Part shown: one piece after another, positions 6,341-6,549 of the stretch | Position numbering within the stretch: the first letter of the stretch is position 1 | Layout of the letters: each line of letters starts with the position of its first letter | Source of the DNA: JAOUEE01 sp051011595 | GTDB lineage: Bacteria > Actinomycetota > Acidimicrobiia > Acidimicrobiales > SHLQ01 | Direction: 5' to 3' | DNA: 6,549 bases | Assembly (NCBI GenBank): GCA_051011595.1 | Contig: JBPCTQ010000197.1 | Span: 1 to 6,549 of the forward strand | Made by a program: the position numbers and the translations under genes | The notes under the pieces: model-generated | Told to the model about the DNA's origin: nothing | Databases searched by the model: none | What the model saw: the letters and a program-made list of their open reading frames with translations, nothing else

Positions 6341-6367
6341 GGGCTGAAGGCCGGGCAACCCCAGCCC
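6341..6367 (+). terminator. Weak hairpin after the dioxygenase gene
   Basis: GGGCTG (6341-6346) pairs with CAGCCC (6362-6367), and an inner GGG/CCC (6353-6355 with 6359-6361) could extend the structure across a bulge. It begins seven bases after the stop codon. There is no T-run, so it is a doubtful intrinsic terminator. Confidence 0.3.
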
Positions 6368-6383
6368 AACCAGATGAAGTGGT

Positions 6384-6396
6384 GAGCTTCGAGCTC
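6384..6396. repeat. Short inverted repeat in the spacer
   Basis: GAGCT-TCG-AGCTC is a perfect five-base-pair inverted repeat with a three-base loop, in the 135-base spacer between the dioxygenase and the next gene. It might belong to the transcript end or be a protein site; it could also be chance. Confidence 0.3.
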
Positions 6397-6455
6397 TCGT
6401 AGGTAAGAGATCCCGGCCGAGGCCAGATTGGGGCGAGACTGTCAGACCCCCTTCG

Positions 6456-6461
6456 TAGTGT
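6456..6461 (+). promoter_or_regulatory. Candidate -10 box of the right-edge gene
   Basis: TAGTGT fits TANNNT and ends seven bases before the ATG at 6469. It lies within an inverted repeat, CAGAC (6443-6447) and GTCTG (6460-6464). There is no clear -35 and no Shine-Dalgarno sequence, which fits a leaderless start. Confidence 0.4.
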
Positions 6462-6468
6462 CTGGGGT

Positions 6469-6549
6469 ATGACGTTGGTCGACCATCAGCTCCTCGCCAT
6501 CCCGACACCGGTTGATGCGCTCGACGCCACGTTCGGGCATTTGGTCGAC
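6469..6549 (+). CDS. Start of an unidentified gene, possibly DUF222/HNH (13E12-type)
   Basis: Twenty-seven codons are open to the window edge, beginning MTLVDHQLLAIPTPVDALDA. The fragment is too short for a domain call. The upstream segment TGTCAGACCCC...GTGTCTGGGGTATG and the Leu/Asp-Ala-rich N-terminus resemble, from memory, the start of the multi-copy DUF222-HNH endonuclease genes (13E12 repeat family) common in actinobacteria. The TAGTGT box seven bases upstream supports this ATG. Treat the coding call as moderate and the family as a guess. Confidence 0.4.
   Translation, partial: MTLVDHQLLAIPTPVDALDATFGHLVD

Noticed and set aside
5560..6369. 269-codon minus-strand open frame
   Set aside because: It is antisense to the dioxygenase, with no motif and shadow-like composition.
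6308..6508. 66-codon minus-strand open frame over the right spacer
   Set aside because: It has no start signal or recognisable sequence, and it overlaps the dioxygenase end, the hairpins and the promoter-like block.

Overview
The window is high-GC bacterial DNA with dense, short-gapped genes and many long antisense shadow frames. The leftward gene block (pgsA, patA, pimA) is the phosphatidylinositol mannoside (PIM) locus known from mycobacteria and other actinomycetes. An actinobacterium is therefore very likely. A deep-branching group such as Acidimicrobiia is only my guess, because several proteins are clearly diverged from mycobacterial ones. No RNA gene, insertion sequence, CRISPR array or origin was seen, and no stretch over 300 bases lacks a gene.

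Left part, minus strand (1-2451): pgsA (phosphatidylinositol phosphate synthase, corrected start 2451), patA (PIM acyltransferase) and pimA (first mannosyltransferase, running off the left edge) lie head to tail. Together they would make the lipid anchor, add the first mannose, and acylate it at the inner face of the membrane. The pimA fragment is easy to miss because it has no stop codon in the window.

Middle (2452-3115): a 115-base divergent spacer separates pgsA from a small plus-strand gene for a DinB-like helical-bundle protein that has lost the family's histidines. A 63-base gap follows. It carries a promoter and an overlapping palindrome, ATAC-GGT-GTAT, for the next unit.

Right part, plus strand (3116-6333): a tight three-gene unit of a TetR-family regulator, an acyl-CoA synthetase whose GTG start overlaps the regulator's TGA stop, and a TauD/TfdA-family Fe(II)/2-oxoglutarate dioxygenase 15 bases further on. 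The layout suggests a self-regulated catabolic or modifying pathway in which a carboxylic acid is activated to a CoA thioester and an oxygenase acts on the same or a related compound. The substrate cannot be read from sequence. After a 135-base spacer with small hairpins, a new gene starts at 6469 and runs off the right edge.

The most interesting pattern is in the signals. Three plus-strand genes have a TANNNT -10 box exactly seven bases before a start codon, which fits leaderless transcription. I see no clear evidence of an entirely new system. The least explained parts are the regulator-ligase-dioxygenase unit and the histidine-free DinB-like protein.
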